From assembly GCF_015624505.1 (NCBI RefSeq), contig NZ_CP061379.1, positions 1,550,001-1,614,000 of the forward strand: 64,000 nucleotides of DNA. Reading direction: 5' to 3'. Shown piece by piece: positions 33,656 to 41,865 of this stretch (positions are counted from its first letter, which is position 1; every line of letters starts with the position of its first letter). Below the pieces are notes generated by a model that saw nothing but the letters and a program-made list of their open reading frames with translations, searched no databases and had not been told where the DNA came from. Made by a program: the position numbers and the translations under genes. Source of the stretch: Bradyrhizobium commune (GTDB lineage: Bacteria > Pseudomonadota > Alphaproteobacteria > Rhizobiales > Xanthobacteraceae).

Positions 33656-34392
33656 AATTGAGAGTCCTGCTGCTCGCGTTGTTGCTGGTCGTGCTGCCCG
33701 AGGTGGCATTCGCCCAGATCCCCGACCTGAATTCGCTGCTGCCGCCGGGCAACGGCTCGACCAGTGGCCGCATCATCCAGCTGGTCGCGCTGTTGACGGT
33801 GCTCTCGGTCGCGCCGGGGCTGCTCATCATGATGACGAGCTTCACGCGATTTGCAGTCGCGCTGTCGTTCCTTCGCGCCGGCCTCGGCCTCCAGACGACG
33901 CCCCCGAACCTCGTCCTGATCAGCCTCGCGCTGTTCATGACCTTCTACGTCATGGCGCCCACCTTCGACCGCGCCTGGGAGACCGGCGTCCAGCCGTTGA
34001 TGAAGAACGAGATCTCGGAAGAGGAGGCCTATCTGAGGATCAGCGATCCGTTCCGCGAGTTCATGCTGGCTCACGTCCGGGAGAAAGACCTCCAGACGTT
34101 CGAATCGCTCGCCGCGGAAAGCTTTCGCAAGAAGTTCGAGGACAAGCGCATCGATATGCGCGTCATCATCCCGGCCTTCATGATCTCCGAGCTCCGTCGC
34201 TCGTTCGAGATCGGATTCCTCATCATTCTGCCGTTCCTCGTCATCGACATGATCGTGGCGACGCTGACCATGTCGATGGGCATGATGATGATGCCGCCGA
34301 CGATCCTCGCGCTGCCGTTCAAGATGCTGTTCTTCGTGCTGATCGACGGCTGGAACTTGCTCGCCTCCGGGCTGGTCCGCTCGTTCTCCTGA
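33652..34392 (+). CDS. fliP: Flagellar export gate protein FliP
   Basis: 246-residue membrane protein with a cleavable signal-like N-terminus and four helices. It reads LNSLLPPGNGSTSGRIIQLVALLTVLSVAPGLLIMMTSFTRFAVALSFLRAGLGLQTTPPNLVLISLALFMTFYVMAP, then the ISEEEAYLRISDPFREFML loop, the FMISELRRSFEIGFLIILPFLVIDMIVAT segment and PFKMLFFVLIDGWNLL near the end, all highly conserved. It forms the export gate core with FliQ and FliR. The GTG 33652 start overlaps the fliL stop. It is the last gene before the flagellins. Confidence 0.97.
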   Translation: MKLRVLLLALLLVVLPEVAFAQIPDLNSLLPPGNGSTSGRIIQLVALLTVLSVAPGLLIMMTSFTRFAVALSFLRAGLGLQTTPPNLVLISLALFMTFYVMAPTFDRAWETGVQPLMKNEISEEEAYLRISDPFREFMLAHVREKDLQTFESLAAESFRKKFEDKRIDMRVIIPAFMISELRRSFEIGFLIILPFLVIDMIVATLTMSMGMMMMPPTILALPFKMLFFVLIDGWNLLASGLVRSFS

Positions 34393-34429
34393 AAGAGCCC
34401 GGCTCTGACCACGCGATATGGTTAGCGGA

Positions 34430-34447
34430 TCGTAACCGCGACACCCT
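34430..34447. promoter_or_regulatory. Inverted repeat GGTTA-N8-TAACC upstream of the first flagellin
   Basis: GGTTA (34430-34434) and TAACC (34443-34447) form a dyad about 190 bases before lafA1. A related TCGTTAACC lies upstream of lafA2 (around 35687-35696), each followed by CTCGC and CTAC. The shared words suggest a common promoter or operator. Confidence 0.35.
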
Positions 34448-34543
34448 CGCTACAGCGACGAAATTCAAGCCGATCTTAATCCGGAGGCAAGATTCGGCGT
34501 GCTAGCAATGCGTCACGGCGGGTTGGACCCCACCCACATCAGT

Positions 34544-34632
34544 CCAAAGGCATGATGCCGCCCCTCCGTACCGGTGAAAGTCCGGTATGTCCCCTCATGA
34601 AAATGTAACGCGTACATAAAGGGACATTCGCA
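34544..34632 (+). promoter_or_regulatory. Structured 5' leader of flagellin gene 1, hides the ribosome site
   Basis: CCAAAGGCATGATGCC hairpin, then TACCGG/CCGGTA hairpin (34569-34574, 34582-34587), then ATGTCCC (34587-34593), which is fully complementary to GGGACAT (34621-34627). The latter overlaps the ribosome site AAGGGA, eight bases before the ATG. The same design precedes the second flagellin. Confidence 0.7.
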
Positions 34633-35541
34633 ATGTCAAGCCTGCTCACGAACTCGACTGCCATGACCGCGCTCCAGACCCTGCGGTCTGTCAGCTCGCA
34701 GCTCGCCACCACGCAGAACCGCATCTCCACCGGTCAGCGCGTCGCTACCGCGTCGGACAACGCCGCCTACTGGTCGATCGCGACCTCGATGCGCGCCGAC
34801 AACGCCGCGCTCTCCGCCGTCTCCGACTCGCTCGGTCTGTCGGCTGCGACCGTCGACACCGAATATACCGCGCTCAACTCGGTTCTCGGCAGCGACGGCA
34901 ACTCCGGCCTGACCAAGCTCCAGTCGCTGCTGGTCGAAGCCAAGACCGCCGGTATCGACCGCACCAAGATCCAGTCGGAAGTCACCCAGATCCAGCAGGA
35001 CATGAAGAACACCGCCAACTCGGCGACCTTCAACGGCGTGAACTGGCTGAGCACGACCACGGCCACGCCGACCACGGTGAACCTGGTGTCGTCCTACTCG
35101 CGTGTCGGCGCCACCCCCACCACCAACTCGATCGCGGTGACCGTCGCCAACTACTCGCTCTACACCAGCTCCACGAGCGGTATCCTGGACACGCCGACCT
35201 CCGGTGTGTCGATCGACAACATGAACATCGGCACGTTGACCGATTCGTCGGCCGACCAGACCACGCTCGATGGTTACATCGCGCAGGTCACCGCGGCGAT
35301 CAATTCGGTCTCTTCCGGCGCCGCCGATCTCGGTGCCATCAAGAACCGCATCTCGAACAACTCGGACTTCGTGAAGTCGCTGATGGATTCGGTGACCCGC
35401 GGTATCGGCCAGCTCGTCGACGCCGACATGAACGCGGAATCGACCCGCCTGGCGGCTCTCCAGACCCAGCAGCAGCTCGGCGTTCAGGCGCTCTCGATCG
35501 CTAACAACAGCAGCCAGAGCATCCTGTCGCTGTTCCGCTAA
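34633..35541 (+). CDS. lafA1: Flagellin, lateral type, copy 1
   Basis: 302-residue flagellin with both filament-core domains: N-terminal SSLLTNSTAMTALQTLRSVSSQLATTQNRISTGQRVATASDNAAYWSIATSMRADNAALSAVSDSLGLSAATVDTEYTAL and C-terminal LGAIKNRISNNSDFVKSLMDSVTRGIGQLVDADMNAESTRLAALQTQQQLGVQALSIANNSSQSILSLFR. The variable middle is short. No signal peptide, as it leaves through the flagellar export channel. Such ~300-residue tandem flagellins are the lateral kind in Bradyrhizobium, whose polar flagellins are far larger. A terminator follows at 35563-35595. Confidence 0.93.
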   Translation: MSSLLTNSTAMTALQTLRSVSSQLATTQNRISTGQRVATASDNAAYWSIATSMRADNAALSAVSDSLGLSAATVDTEYTALNSVLGSDGNSGLTKLQSLLVEAKTAGIDRTKIQSEVTQIQQDMKNTANSATFNGVNWLSTTTATPTTVNLVSSYSRVGATPTTNSIAVTVANYSLYTSSTSGILDTPTSGVSIDNMNIGTLTDSSADQTTLDGYIAQVTAAINSVSSGAADLGAIKNRISNNSDFVKSLMDSVTRGIGQLVDADMNAESTRLAALQTQQQLGVQALSIANNSSQSILSLFR

Positions 35542-35562
35542 GCCTCGGACCACAAGCAAGGA

Positions 35563-35595
35563 GGGCCGCGCTTCTCGCGAAGCGCGGCCCCTTCA
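35563..35595 (+). terminator. Terminator after flagellin 1
   Basis: GGGCCGCGCTTC, TCGC loop, GAAGCGCGGCCC (perfect 12-bp stem) followed by CTTCATTTT. It lies 22 bases after the lafA1 stop and would separate the two flagellin transcripts. Confidence 0.75.
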
Positions 35596-35743
35596 TTTTG
35601 ACGCGGCTCTGGTCGCGCCATGACCTCAATGAGACCGGCTGTGTAGCGGCGGGGTCACAGAGCCACAAGCCTCGCACAAGCTTCGGTCGTTAACCTCGCC
35701 GCTACGACAGATTGGGCCCTTCACCCGCTATCCCGCGGCCCAA

Positions 35744-35822
35744 AGGCATGACGCCGCCCTGCCGTACCGGTGCAAGCCCGGTATGTCCCCAAACTCAATC
35801 AATCTCCAAAGGGACATCAAAG
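35744..35822 (+). promoter_or_regulatory. Structured 5' leader of flagellin gene 2, hides the ribosome site
   Basis: Same layout as before flagellin 1: GGCATGACGCC, TACCGG/CCGGTA (35765-35770, 35778-35783), ATGTCCC (35783-35789) paired with GGGACAT (35811-35817), which overlaps ribosome site AAGGGA. The loop between the arms differs in sequence (21 versus 27 bases), while the pairing arms are identical. Confidence 0.7.
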
Positions 35823-36734
35823 ATGGCTTCCAGCCTGCTTACCAACTCGTCTGCCATGACCGCGCTCCAGACCCTGCGGTCTATCAGCATGCAACTCTCC
35901 ACCACGCAAAACCGCATCTCGACCGGCGAGCGCGTCGCGACCGCTTCGGACAATTCGGCCTATTGGTCGATTGCCACCTCGATGCGCGCCGACAACGCCG
36001 CGCTCTCCGCCGTCTCCGACTCGCTCGGTCTGTCGGCCGCGACCGTCGACACCGAATATACCGCGCTGACGGCGACCCTCGGCAGCGACGGCAATTCGGG
36101 CCTGACCAAGCTCCAGGCGCTGCTGGTCGAATCCAAGACTGCCGGTATCGACCGCACCAAGATCCAGGCTGAAATCACCCAGATCCAGCAGGACATGAAG
36201 AACACCGCCAACTCGGCGACCTTCAACGGTGTGAACTGGTTGAGCACCACCACCGCCACGCCGACCACGGTCAATCTCGTGTCGTCGTTCTCGCGCGTCG
36301 GCGGCACGCCCACGATCAACACGATCCAGGTCACCGTTGCCAACTACTCGCTCTACACCAGCACCACGACGGGCATCCTGGACACGCCGACCTCCGGTGT
36401 GTCGATCGACAACATGAACATCGGCACGCTGACTGATTCGTCGGCCGACCAGACCACGATCGACGGCTACATCACGCAGGTGACGACCGCGATCAACACG
36501 GTCAGCCAGTCGGCTGCCAACCTCGGCGCCATCAAGAACCGCATCTCGAACAACTCTGACTTCGTGAAGTCGCTGATGGACTCGGTGACCCGCGGTATCG
36601 GCCAGCTTGTCGACGCCGACATGAACGCGGAGTCCACTCGTCTGTCCGCCCTCCAGACCCAGCAGCAGCTCGGCGTTCAGGCGCTCTCGATCGCCAACCA
36701 GAACAGCCAGAGCATCCTGTCGCTGTTCCGCTAA
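35823..36734 (+). CDS. lafA2: Flagellin, lateral type, copy 2
   Basis: 303-residue flagellin closely related to copy 1. The terminal domains are almost identical, with differences concentrated around residues 155-185 and 225-235. ATG 35823 is used, directly after the conserved leader; the frame continues to 35712 but that part covers the leader. Two near-identical flagellins probably build one mixed filament. A strong double hairpin follows the stop. The neighbouring fliP and fliF, and the laf-type regulator at the end of the cluster, identify the lateral system. Confidence 0.93.
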   Translation: MASSLLTNSSAMTALQTLRSISMQLSTTQNRISTGERVATASDNSAYWSIATSMRADNAALSAVSDSLGLSAATVDTEYTALTATLGSDGNSGLTKLQALLVESKTAGIDRTKIQAEITQIQQDMKNTANSATFNGVNWLSTTTATPTTVNLVSSFSRVGGTPTINTIQVTVANYSLYTSTTTGILDTPTSGVSIDNMNIGTLTDSSADQTTIDGYITQVTTAINTVSQSAANLGAIKNRISNNSDFVKSLMDSVTRGIGQLVDADMNAESTRLSALQTQQQLGVQALSIANQNSQSILSLFR

Positions 36735-37057
36735 TCGGCGGCTTCGAAAACGACCGTGCTCCCTCAGGGAGCACGGTCCCCGCCGTGAACGGCGGGCCCG
36801 CGTGACACGTTACGTGTCGCCATTGTTGCTCCAGTAACCGGATGTGCCGGCCTGCCATGACGGCGGGCTTCGCGCGACATGTCGTCGATTGCAGATCCCA
36901 GTCCGCGATCACGTTCGGCGCTGCTCGCTCGTCCGCTTCCCATCTCATGCAAAATAGCAACGCCCCGTGCGCGAACTGACGCGACCGTGTTCCGCCGCAA
37001 CCTTCAGACAAGGTTCGCAGCGGAGTGTCCTCATCGTTCGCATTGGTACGAGGTCAC
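36735..37057. other. Intergenic region between flagellin 2 and fliF
   Basis: About 320 bases. It contains the double hairpin (36753-36795) and then sequence without a recognised signal. It must hold a promoter for fliF and the operon that follows. No gene is seen. Confidence 0.4.
36753..36795 (+). terminator. Double hairpin after flagellin 2
   Basis: ACCGTGCTCCC, TCA, GGGAGCACGGT (36753-36777, perfect 11-bp stem) is directly followed by CCCGCCGTGAACGGCGGG (36778-36795). No long T-run follows, so it may stabilise mRNA ends as well as stop transcription. Confidence 0.6.
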
Positions 37058-38683
37058 ATGCTCAGTCGCGCGCAGCTACAGCAGCTGCTCAACAATCTGC
37101 TGGAACTTGGGCCGCGACGTCTGATGGCCTTGGGTCTGATTGGCTTCGCCGTCCTCGTCACCGTCGTCGGTGGTGCCTATTATCTGAGCCGGCCCGAATT
37201 CGAAACCCTCTATACCGGCCTCACCCGTGAAGACGTGACGCGCATCGGTGCGGCGCTGCGTGAGCAGAACATCACCTTCGACGTCAACGCGGCAGGCGAT
37301 GCCGTTTCGGTGCGGCCGAGCCAGACCATGCAGGCGCGGATGCTGCTGGCCGAGAAGGGACTGCCGACCAGCGCCAATTCCGGCTACGAGCTGTTCGATA
37401 AGATCGGATCGCTCGGACTGACCTCGTTCATGCAGGAGGTCACGAAGCTTCGCGCGCTCGAGGGCGAGATCGCGCGCACCGTTCAATTGATGAAGGGCGT
37501 CAAGGCCGCGCGGGTGCACATCGTGATGCCGGTGCGCGGCTCGTTCCGCGCCACGCAGCAGCCGCCGTCGGCCTCCGTGGTGCTGCGTACCGATGGCGCG
37601 CTCGAGGCGCGCACGGCGCAATCGATCCGCCATCTCGTCGCCGCCGCCATTCCCGGCATGACGCGAGACAAGGTGACGGTGCTGGACGCCGATGGCTCGA
37701 TGCTGCTGGCCGAAGAAGACGAGGCCAGTGCCGCGCCGACCAAGATGGCAAGCCTCCAGAAGACGGTCGGCGGGATGGTGCAGGAGAACATTCGCAAGGC
37801 GCTGACGCCTTATCTGGGGCTCGACAATTTCGAGGTCAGTGTCGCGCCGCAGCTGTCAACCGACAAGCGGCAGATCAACGAGACGGTCTACGATCCGGAG
37901 ACCCGCGCCGAGCGCTCGGTCCGCAACGTCCGCGAAAACGAGAAGTCGCAGAACGCGGACCGCTCGACGCCGACCACGGTGCAGCAGAACCTTCCGGACC
38001 AGCAGGTGAACGCCGGCGGCGGCAAGAATTCAAGCGAGGACAAGACCCGCCGCGAGGACGTCACCAATTTCGAGGTCTCCTCCAAGACGACGACCACGGT
38101 GAGCGACGGCTATTCGGTCAAGAAGCTTTTCATTGCCGTGCTGGTCAATCGCGCGCGGCTGGTTGCCGATCTCGGCGACAAGAGTAACCAGGCCATCATC
38201 GACAGCAAGCTCGCCGAGATCAGCCAGCTCGCGGCGACCGCCGGCGGGCTGGACAAGACGCGCGGCGACCAGATCCAGGTGACGGCCGTCGATTTCGTCG
38301 AGGGCTCGCGCGAGCTCGCGCCGGTGCCGCCGATCAGCTTCGTCGAAATGATCAACAAGCAGCTGGGCAGCGTTATCAACGCGGTGACGATCCTGGCTGT
38401 CGCCTCGATGCTGGTCTGGTTCGGCTTGCGACCCGCGGTCAACGGCATCCTCACCCATCGCGCGCAGCAGGAGCAGACCGAGGCGGCCGAGGCCGCCGAG
38501 CTCGAAGCTGCCACCGCCCTTGCATTGGCCGAGAGCCAGGACCCCGAACTCAACCTGGTCGAAGACCTCGAAGGCAAGATGCAGCGTACGCCGCAGAAGC
38601 GGCTTGAGCAGATCGTTCGACTCGACCAGATGCAGGCGGCCGCAATCCTCAAGGATTGGATGCGGCGTGAGGAGGCGGCATGA
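37058..38683 (+). CDS. fliF: Flagellar MS-ring protein FliF
   Basis: 541-residue membrane ring protein. First helix LMALGLIGFAVLVTVVGGAYYLSRPEFETLYTGLTREDVTRIGAALREQNI is typical, followed by ring-building motifs (RMLLAEKGLPTSANSGYELFDKIGSLGLTSFMQEVTKLRALEGEIARTVQ). A second helix lies near residue 455 (VINAVTILAVASMLVWFGL), and a cytoplasmic tail (LEQIVRLDQMQAAAILKDWMRREE) binds FliG. I chose ATG 37058, with GAGGT four bases before it; GTG 37025 adds 11 residues. It founds the basal body. The stop overlaps fliH. Confidence 0.95.
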   Translation: MLSRAQLQQLLNNLLELGPRRLMALGLIGFAVLVTVVGGAYYLSRPEFETLYTGLTREDVTRIGAALREQNITFDVNAAGDAVSVRPSQTMQARMLLAEKGLPTSANSGYELFDKIGSLGLTSFMQEVTKLRALEGEIARTVQLMKGVKAARVHIVMPVRGSFRATQQPPSASVVLRTDGALEARTAQSIRHLVAAAIPGMTRDKVTVLDADGSMLLAEEDEASAAPTKMASLQKTVGGMVQENIRKALTPYLGLDNFEVSVAPQLSTDKRQINETVYDPETRAERSVRNVRENEKSQNADRSTPTTVQQNLPDQQVNAGGGKNSSEDKTRREDVTNFEVSSKTTTTVSDGYSVKKLFIAVLVNRARLVADLGDKSNQAIIDSKLAEISQLAATAGGLDKTRGDQIQVTAVDFVEGSRELAPVPPISFVEMINKQLGSVINAVTILAVASMLVWFGLRPAVNGILTHRAQQEQTEAAEAAELEAATALALAESQDPELNLVEDLEGKMQRTPQKRLEQIVRLDQMQAAAILKDWMRREEAA

Positions 38684-39360
38684 ACGCGGCAATCGGAAAG
38701 CTTCTCACCCAGTTCGACGCGAATGGCCGGGCCAAGTCGCCTCCGCCTCCGCCGCCCAAGGCTCAGGAGCAGCTGGGGCGGCCGAAGGAGGTCCGGCGCG
38801 AGCCTCAGGCGCAGCCTCAGCGTCAGCCCGAGCCGCAGCTTCAGGCCCCGAAGGCGGAAGCCGCGCCGGTCAATCTCCTCGATGACGCCTATCGGCGCGG
38901 CTATACCGCAGGGCTGGCGGAAGGCGATGCCAAGCTCGCGGAAGAGCGTGTCCGCAGCGCGATCCGGCTCGGCGAGGAGCGGGCCAAATGGTCGGACCAG
39001 CAGGCGGTCGCGATCGTCAACGGTTTCGCGACAGCCTGCCGCGAGATCGAGAGCAACATCGCAAGCTCGGTTGCACGGATCCTGCTGCCGTTCCTCGCAG
39101 ACGCAGTCCGCGACAAGGCGATCGGAGCATTGGTCGAGCAAATCGGCGCGTTGACTTCCAATTCACCGGTGCCGGTGTTTCGCGTCACCGGACCGAGCGA
39201 TCTCATCGACCTGGTCAAGGCGCAGCTCGATGCGACCAACCGCACCGGGATCGAATACCAGGCCTCCGACACCGTCGAGGTTCGCGTCCTCGCCGATCAG
39301 ACCACGATCGAGACGCAGATATCGACCTGGATCGATCGCCTGAAAGAGGCGCGCCGGTAG
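38680..39360 (+). CDS. fliH: FliH-like flagellar assembly protein
   Basis: 226 residues. A Pro/Gln-rich head (about 18-65, with a PPPPPP run) is followed by YRRGYTAGLAEGDAKLAEERVRSAIRLGEERAKW, the GxxxG-like repeat of FliH, then a C-terminal domain (VPVFRVTGPSDLIDLVKAQLDATNRTGIEYQASDTVEVRVLADQTTIETQISTWI) as in FliH and V/F-ATPase E subunits. FliH regulates FliI and brings it to the export gate. fliI lies in the opposite operon. Sequence divergence keeps the confidence moderate. ATG overlaps the fliF stop. Confidence 0.78.
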   Translation: MNAAIGKLLTQFDANGRAKSPPPPPPKAQEQLGRPKEVRREPQAQPQRQPEPQLQAPKAEAAPVNLLDDAYRRGYTAGLAEGDAKLAEERVRSAIRLGEERAKWSDQQAVAIVNGFATACREIESNIASSVARILLPFLADAVRDKAIGALVEQIGALTSNSPVPVFRVTGPSDLIDLVKAQLDATNRTGIEYQASDTVEVRVLADQTTIETQISTWIDRLKEARR

Positions 39361-39367
39361 CTGCGCC

Positions 39368-40687
39368 ATGGAGGAAGTCAAGCACGAGCTCGTCATCATC
39401 CGTCGGCGGAGCGCATTCGAGGACGAGAAGGCGCACGGCGGCGTCTGGAAGATCGCCTATGCGGACTTCATGACGGCGATGATGGCGTTCTTCCTGGTTA
39501 TGTGGCTGTTAAATGCACTCAACCAGGACCAGAAGCAGGTCGTCGCGAGCTACTTCAATCCGATCAAGCTTGCCGAGAACGCACCCGCGCCCAAGGGGCT
39601 CAAGGATCTCACCAAGAAGGAGCCGACGACGTTCGAAGGCCAGGACGGCAAGCGTCAGCCGGCCGGGCCGAACGAGGAACGCCGCGGCGATTCGCCAACC
39701 GCCGAGAAGCCGCCATTCTTCGAAGAGAAGGTTCTGTTCCGCGATCCCTATGCCACGCTCGCCGAGATCGCGGCCAGCGCAAACCAGGCCTCGGGCCAGC
39801 GGCGCGCCGGCGCCTTGACGTCGGCGGAGGAAGACGGCCTCAAGGGCGGCGACGCTTATCGCGATCCGTTCGATCCCGGCTACTGGAAGCTCGCCCCGGA
39901 AGCTTCCAAGGAAGCGGACCGGATCATGGAGGGCGAACCGAAGCCGAATGCGTCCGCGCGCGATAGCGCAGCCGGAACAAATCAGGGCGAGCCGCGTCGC
40001 GGCAAGACGGATGATGCCGGAGGCAGCGTGGCTTCCAACGCGGACGCATCGTCCGCAAGCCAGTCGCCGCTGTTGCCGCCGGGACCGCCGCCGTCGTCGC
40101 CTGCGCGCGACGGCAGCGTTCAGCCGAACACGCAAGCCAACTTTCAGGCCAACGCCGCGTCACCGACGCGTCCCGCTGACGCTCCGAAGGAATCCCAGCC
40201 GCGCGACGCAGCCCAGACGCAACAACCGACCGTCAAGCAGCTTCAATCGGCGATTGCCGATGCGCTGTCGGATATCAAGGCCGGTGCCGGTCCGGTGGCC
40301 GAGGTCCGCCAGGTCGACGAAGGCCTTCTCGTCAGCCTGACGGACGATGCAAGCTTTGGCATGTTCGCGGTCGGCTCGGCCGAGCCGCGCCCCGAGCTCA
40401 TTCGCGTCATCGACAAGATCGGCCCGCTGCTGACGAAGCGTCCGGGCACGATCATCGTTCGTGGCCATACCGATAACCGGCCCTACAAGTCGGACACCTA
40501 CGACAATTGGCGGTTGTCCACGGCGCGTGCACAGATGGCCTATTACATGCTTGTCCGCTCCGGCGTCGATGCGCAGCGGATCGAGCATGTCGAGGGCTAT
40601 GCCGACCGGCGGCCAAAACTGCCGAGCGATCCCGCGGCTGCGCAGAACCGCCGCATCGAGATCCTGATCCGGGAGAAGCGCCCTTGA
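39368..40687 (+). CDS. motB: Flagellar motor stator protein MotB
   Basis: 439-residue stator protein. After a cytoplasmic head (VIIRRRSAFEDEKAHGGVWKI), the single helix AYADFMTAMMAFFLVMWLLN contains the proton-carrying aspartate (D in YADFMTA). A long Pro/Ser/Gln-rich linker (about 170-280) leads to an OmpA-like peptidoglycan-binding domain (IIVRGHTDNRPYKSDTYDNWRLSTARAQMAYYMLVRSGVDAQRIEHVEGYADRRP). Rhizobial MotB proteins have this longer linker. It works with MotA, encoded 15 kb upstream. The stop overlaps the motC start. Confidence 0.95.
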   Translation: MEEVKHELVIIRRRSAFEDEKAHGGVWKIAYADFMTAMMAFFLVMWLLNALNQDQKQVVASYFNPIKLAENAPAPKGLKDLTKKEPTTFEGQDGKRQPAGPNEERRGDSPTAEKPPFFEEKVLFRDPYATLAEIAASANQASGQRRAGALTSAEEDGLKGGDAYRDPFDPGYWKLAPEASKEADRIMEGEPKPNASARDSAAGTNQGEPRRGKTDDAGGSVASNADASSASQSPLLPPGPPPSSPARDGSVQPNTQANFQANAASPTRPADAPKESQPRDAAQTQQPTVKQLQSAIADALSDIKAGAGPVAEVRQVDEGLLVSLTDDASFGMFAVGSAEPRPELIRVIDKIGPLLTKRPGTIIVRGHTDNRPYKSDTYDNWRLSTARAQMAYYMLVRSGVDAQRIEHVEGYADRRPKLPSDPAAAQNRRIEILIREKRP

Positions 40688-41865
40688 TCCGGCCGCTGCT
40701 CCGGGCCGCGCTGCTGATATTGCCGTTCGCGGTGGCAGGCGCTTCTGCCGAACCGGCGCAATCGTCCGCCGATCCGTATGAGCTGGTGCGCTCGTTACAG
40801 GCCGTGCAGGACGGCATCGCCAAGGGCGATACCGCGGCGCATGGCAGTCACATCGCGCTGATCCGGCAGATCGGCGAGAAATTTCTCGCCGCCGATCCCT
40901 CCGTGTGGAGCAATCCGCAGAACGGCCAGGCCGTCGTCATCTATCTGCTCAGCGGCGGTGCGCCGCAGATCGTCCGCAGGCTGCCGCGCGACAAGATGAA
41001 TGTCGACGCAAAGCTGTTCGACGGCGCGCTCGCCTATGTCGAGGGCCGCCAGGATGATGCGCGCGAGCTGCTCAAGGACATCAAGCCGCGCGCGATCTCG
41101 TCCGGCATGGGCGGACAGGTCGCGCTTGTGCAGGGCGCACTGTTTGCACGTTCGGAAGCCTCGCTCGCGATCGAGCGTCTCGACGACGCGCGCCTGCTTC
41201 TGCCCGGCACTCTGGTGGAGGAAGCGGCGTTGCGGCGTGAGATCCTGCTGGTGGGGCAGGCGGAGGATTTCGACAAGTTCGAGTTCCTGACGCTGGCCTA
41301 TATCCGCCACTATCGCAACTCCATCTATGCCGGCGATTTCTGGCAGCGCTTCTCCACTGGGCTGACGCAATCGAGCCTCGCGTTGGACGATCGTCGCTTC
41401 GCAAGGATCACGGTTCTGCTGGAGCAGATCGATCGCGGCAGCCGCCTCAAGCTCTATCTGGTGATCGCGCGCGCCGCGCTGATACGCGGCCGGCTCGCCG
41501 TGACGCGACTCGCAGCCGAGCGGGCTTTGACGCTCAGCGCGGACATCACGGCGGAGCGCGAGCGCGCGCGTTTCTTGCGCGGCGCCTCACGCGCGCTCAC
41601 CGACGAGTATGACGGTGGGCTCGCCGAGCTGAAGGCGCTCGACAGGTCGAAGCTGCCGGAGCGCGATGTCCTGCTCCTGAATGCGACTCTCCAGCTCGCG
41701 CTCGATGTCCGAAAACCGATCGCGGGGCCGCCGACGATCGTCGCAGCCGACAAGCCTCCGCCCACGCCGGCGCGTCTCGATCTCGCGTCGTCGACCGCGG
41801 CGCTCGCACGCGCGCAGACGCAGCTTGGCGAGCTGGAGCTCCTCACCAAGGATCGCCGCCCATGA
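40684..41865 (+). CDS. motC: Flagellar motility protein MotC
   Basis: 393-residue periplasmic protein of the rhizobial MotC type. A signal peptide (MIRPLLRAALLILPFAVAGASA) is followed by VRSLQAVQDGIAKGDTAAHGSHIALIRQIGEKFLAADPSVW, a family hallmark, then a helical repeat region and a Pro-rich end. In Sinorhizobium MotC associates with MotB in the periplasm and is needed for motor function. The start is TTG 40684, overlapping the motB stop, with GGGAG upstream; the long frame from 40507 overlaps motB and is not real. fliK starts within its last codons. Confidence 0.88.
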   Translation: MIRPLLRAALLILPFAVAGASAEPAQSSADPYELVRSLQAVQDGIAKGDTAAHGSHIALIRQIGEKFLAADPSVWSNPQNGQAVVIYLLSGGAPQIVRRLPRDKMNVDAKLFDGALAYVEGRQDDARELLKDIKPRAISSGMGGQVALVQGALFARSEASLAIERLDDARLLLPGTLVEEAALRREILLVGQAEDFDKFEFLTLAYIRHYRNSIYAGDFWQRFSTGLTQSSLALDDRRFARITVLLEQIDRGSRLKLYLVIARAALIRGRLAVTRLAAERALTLSADITAERERARFLRGASRALTDEYDGGLAELKALDRSKLPERDVLLLNATLQLALDVRKPIAGPPTIVAADKPPPTPARLDLASSTAALARAQTQLGELELLTKDRRP

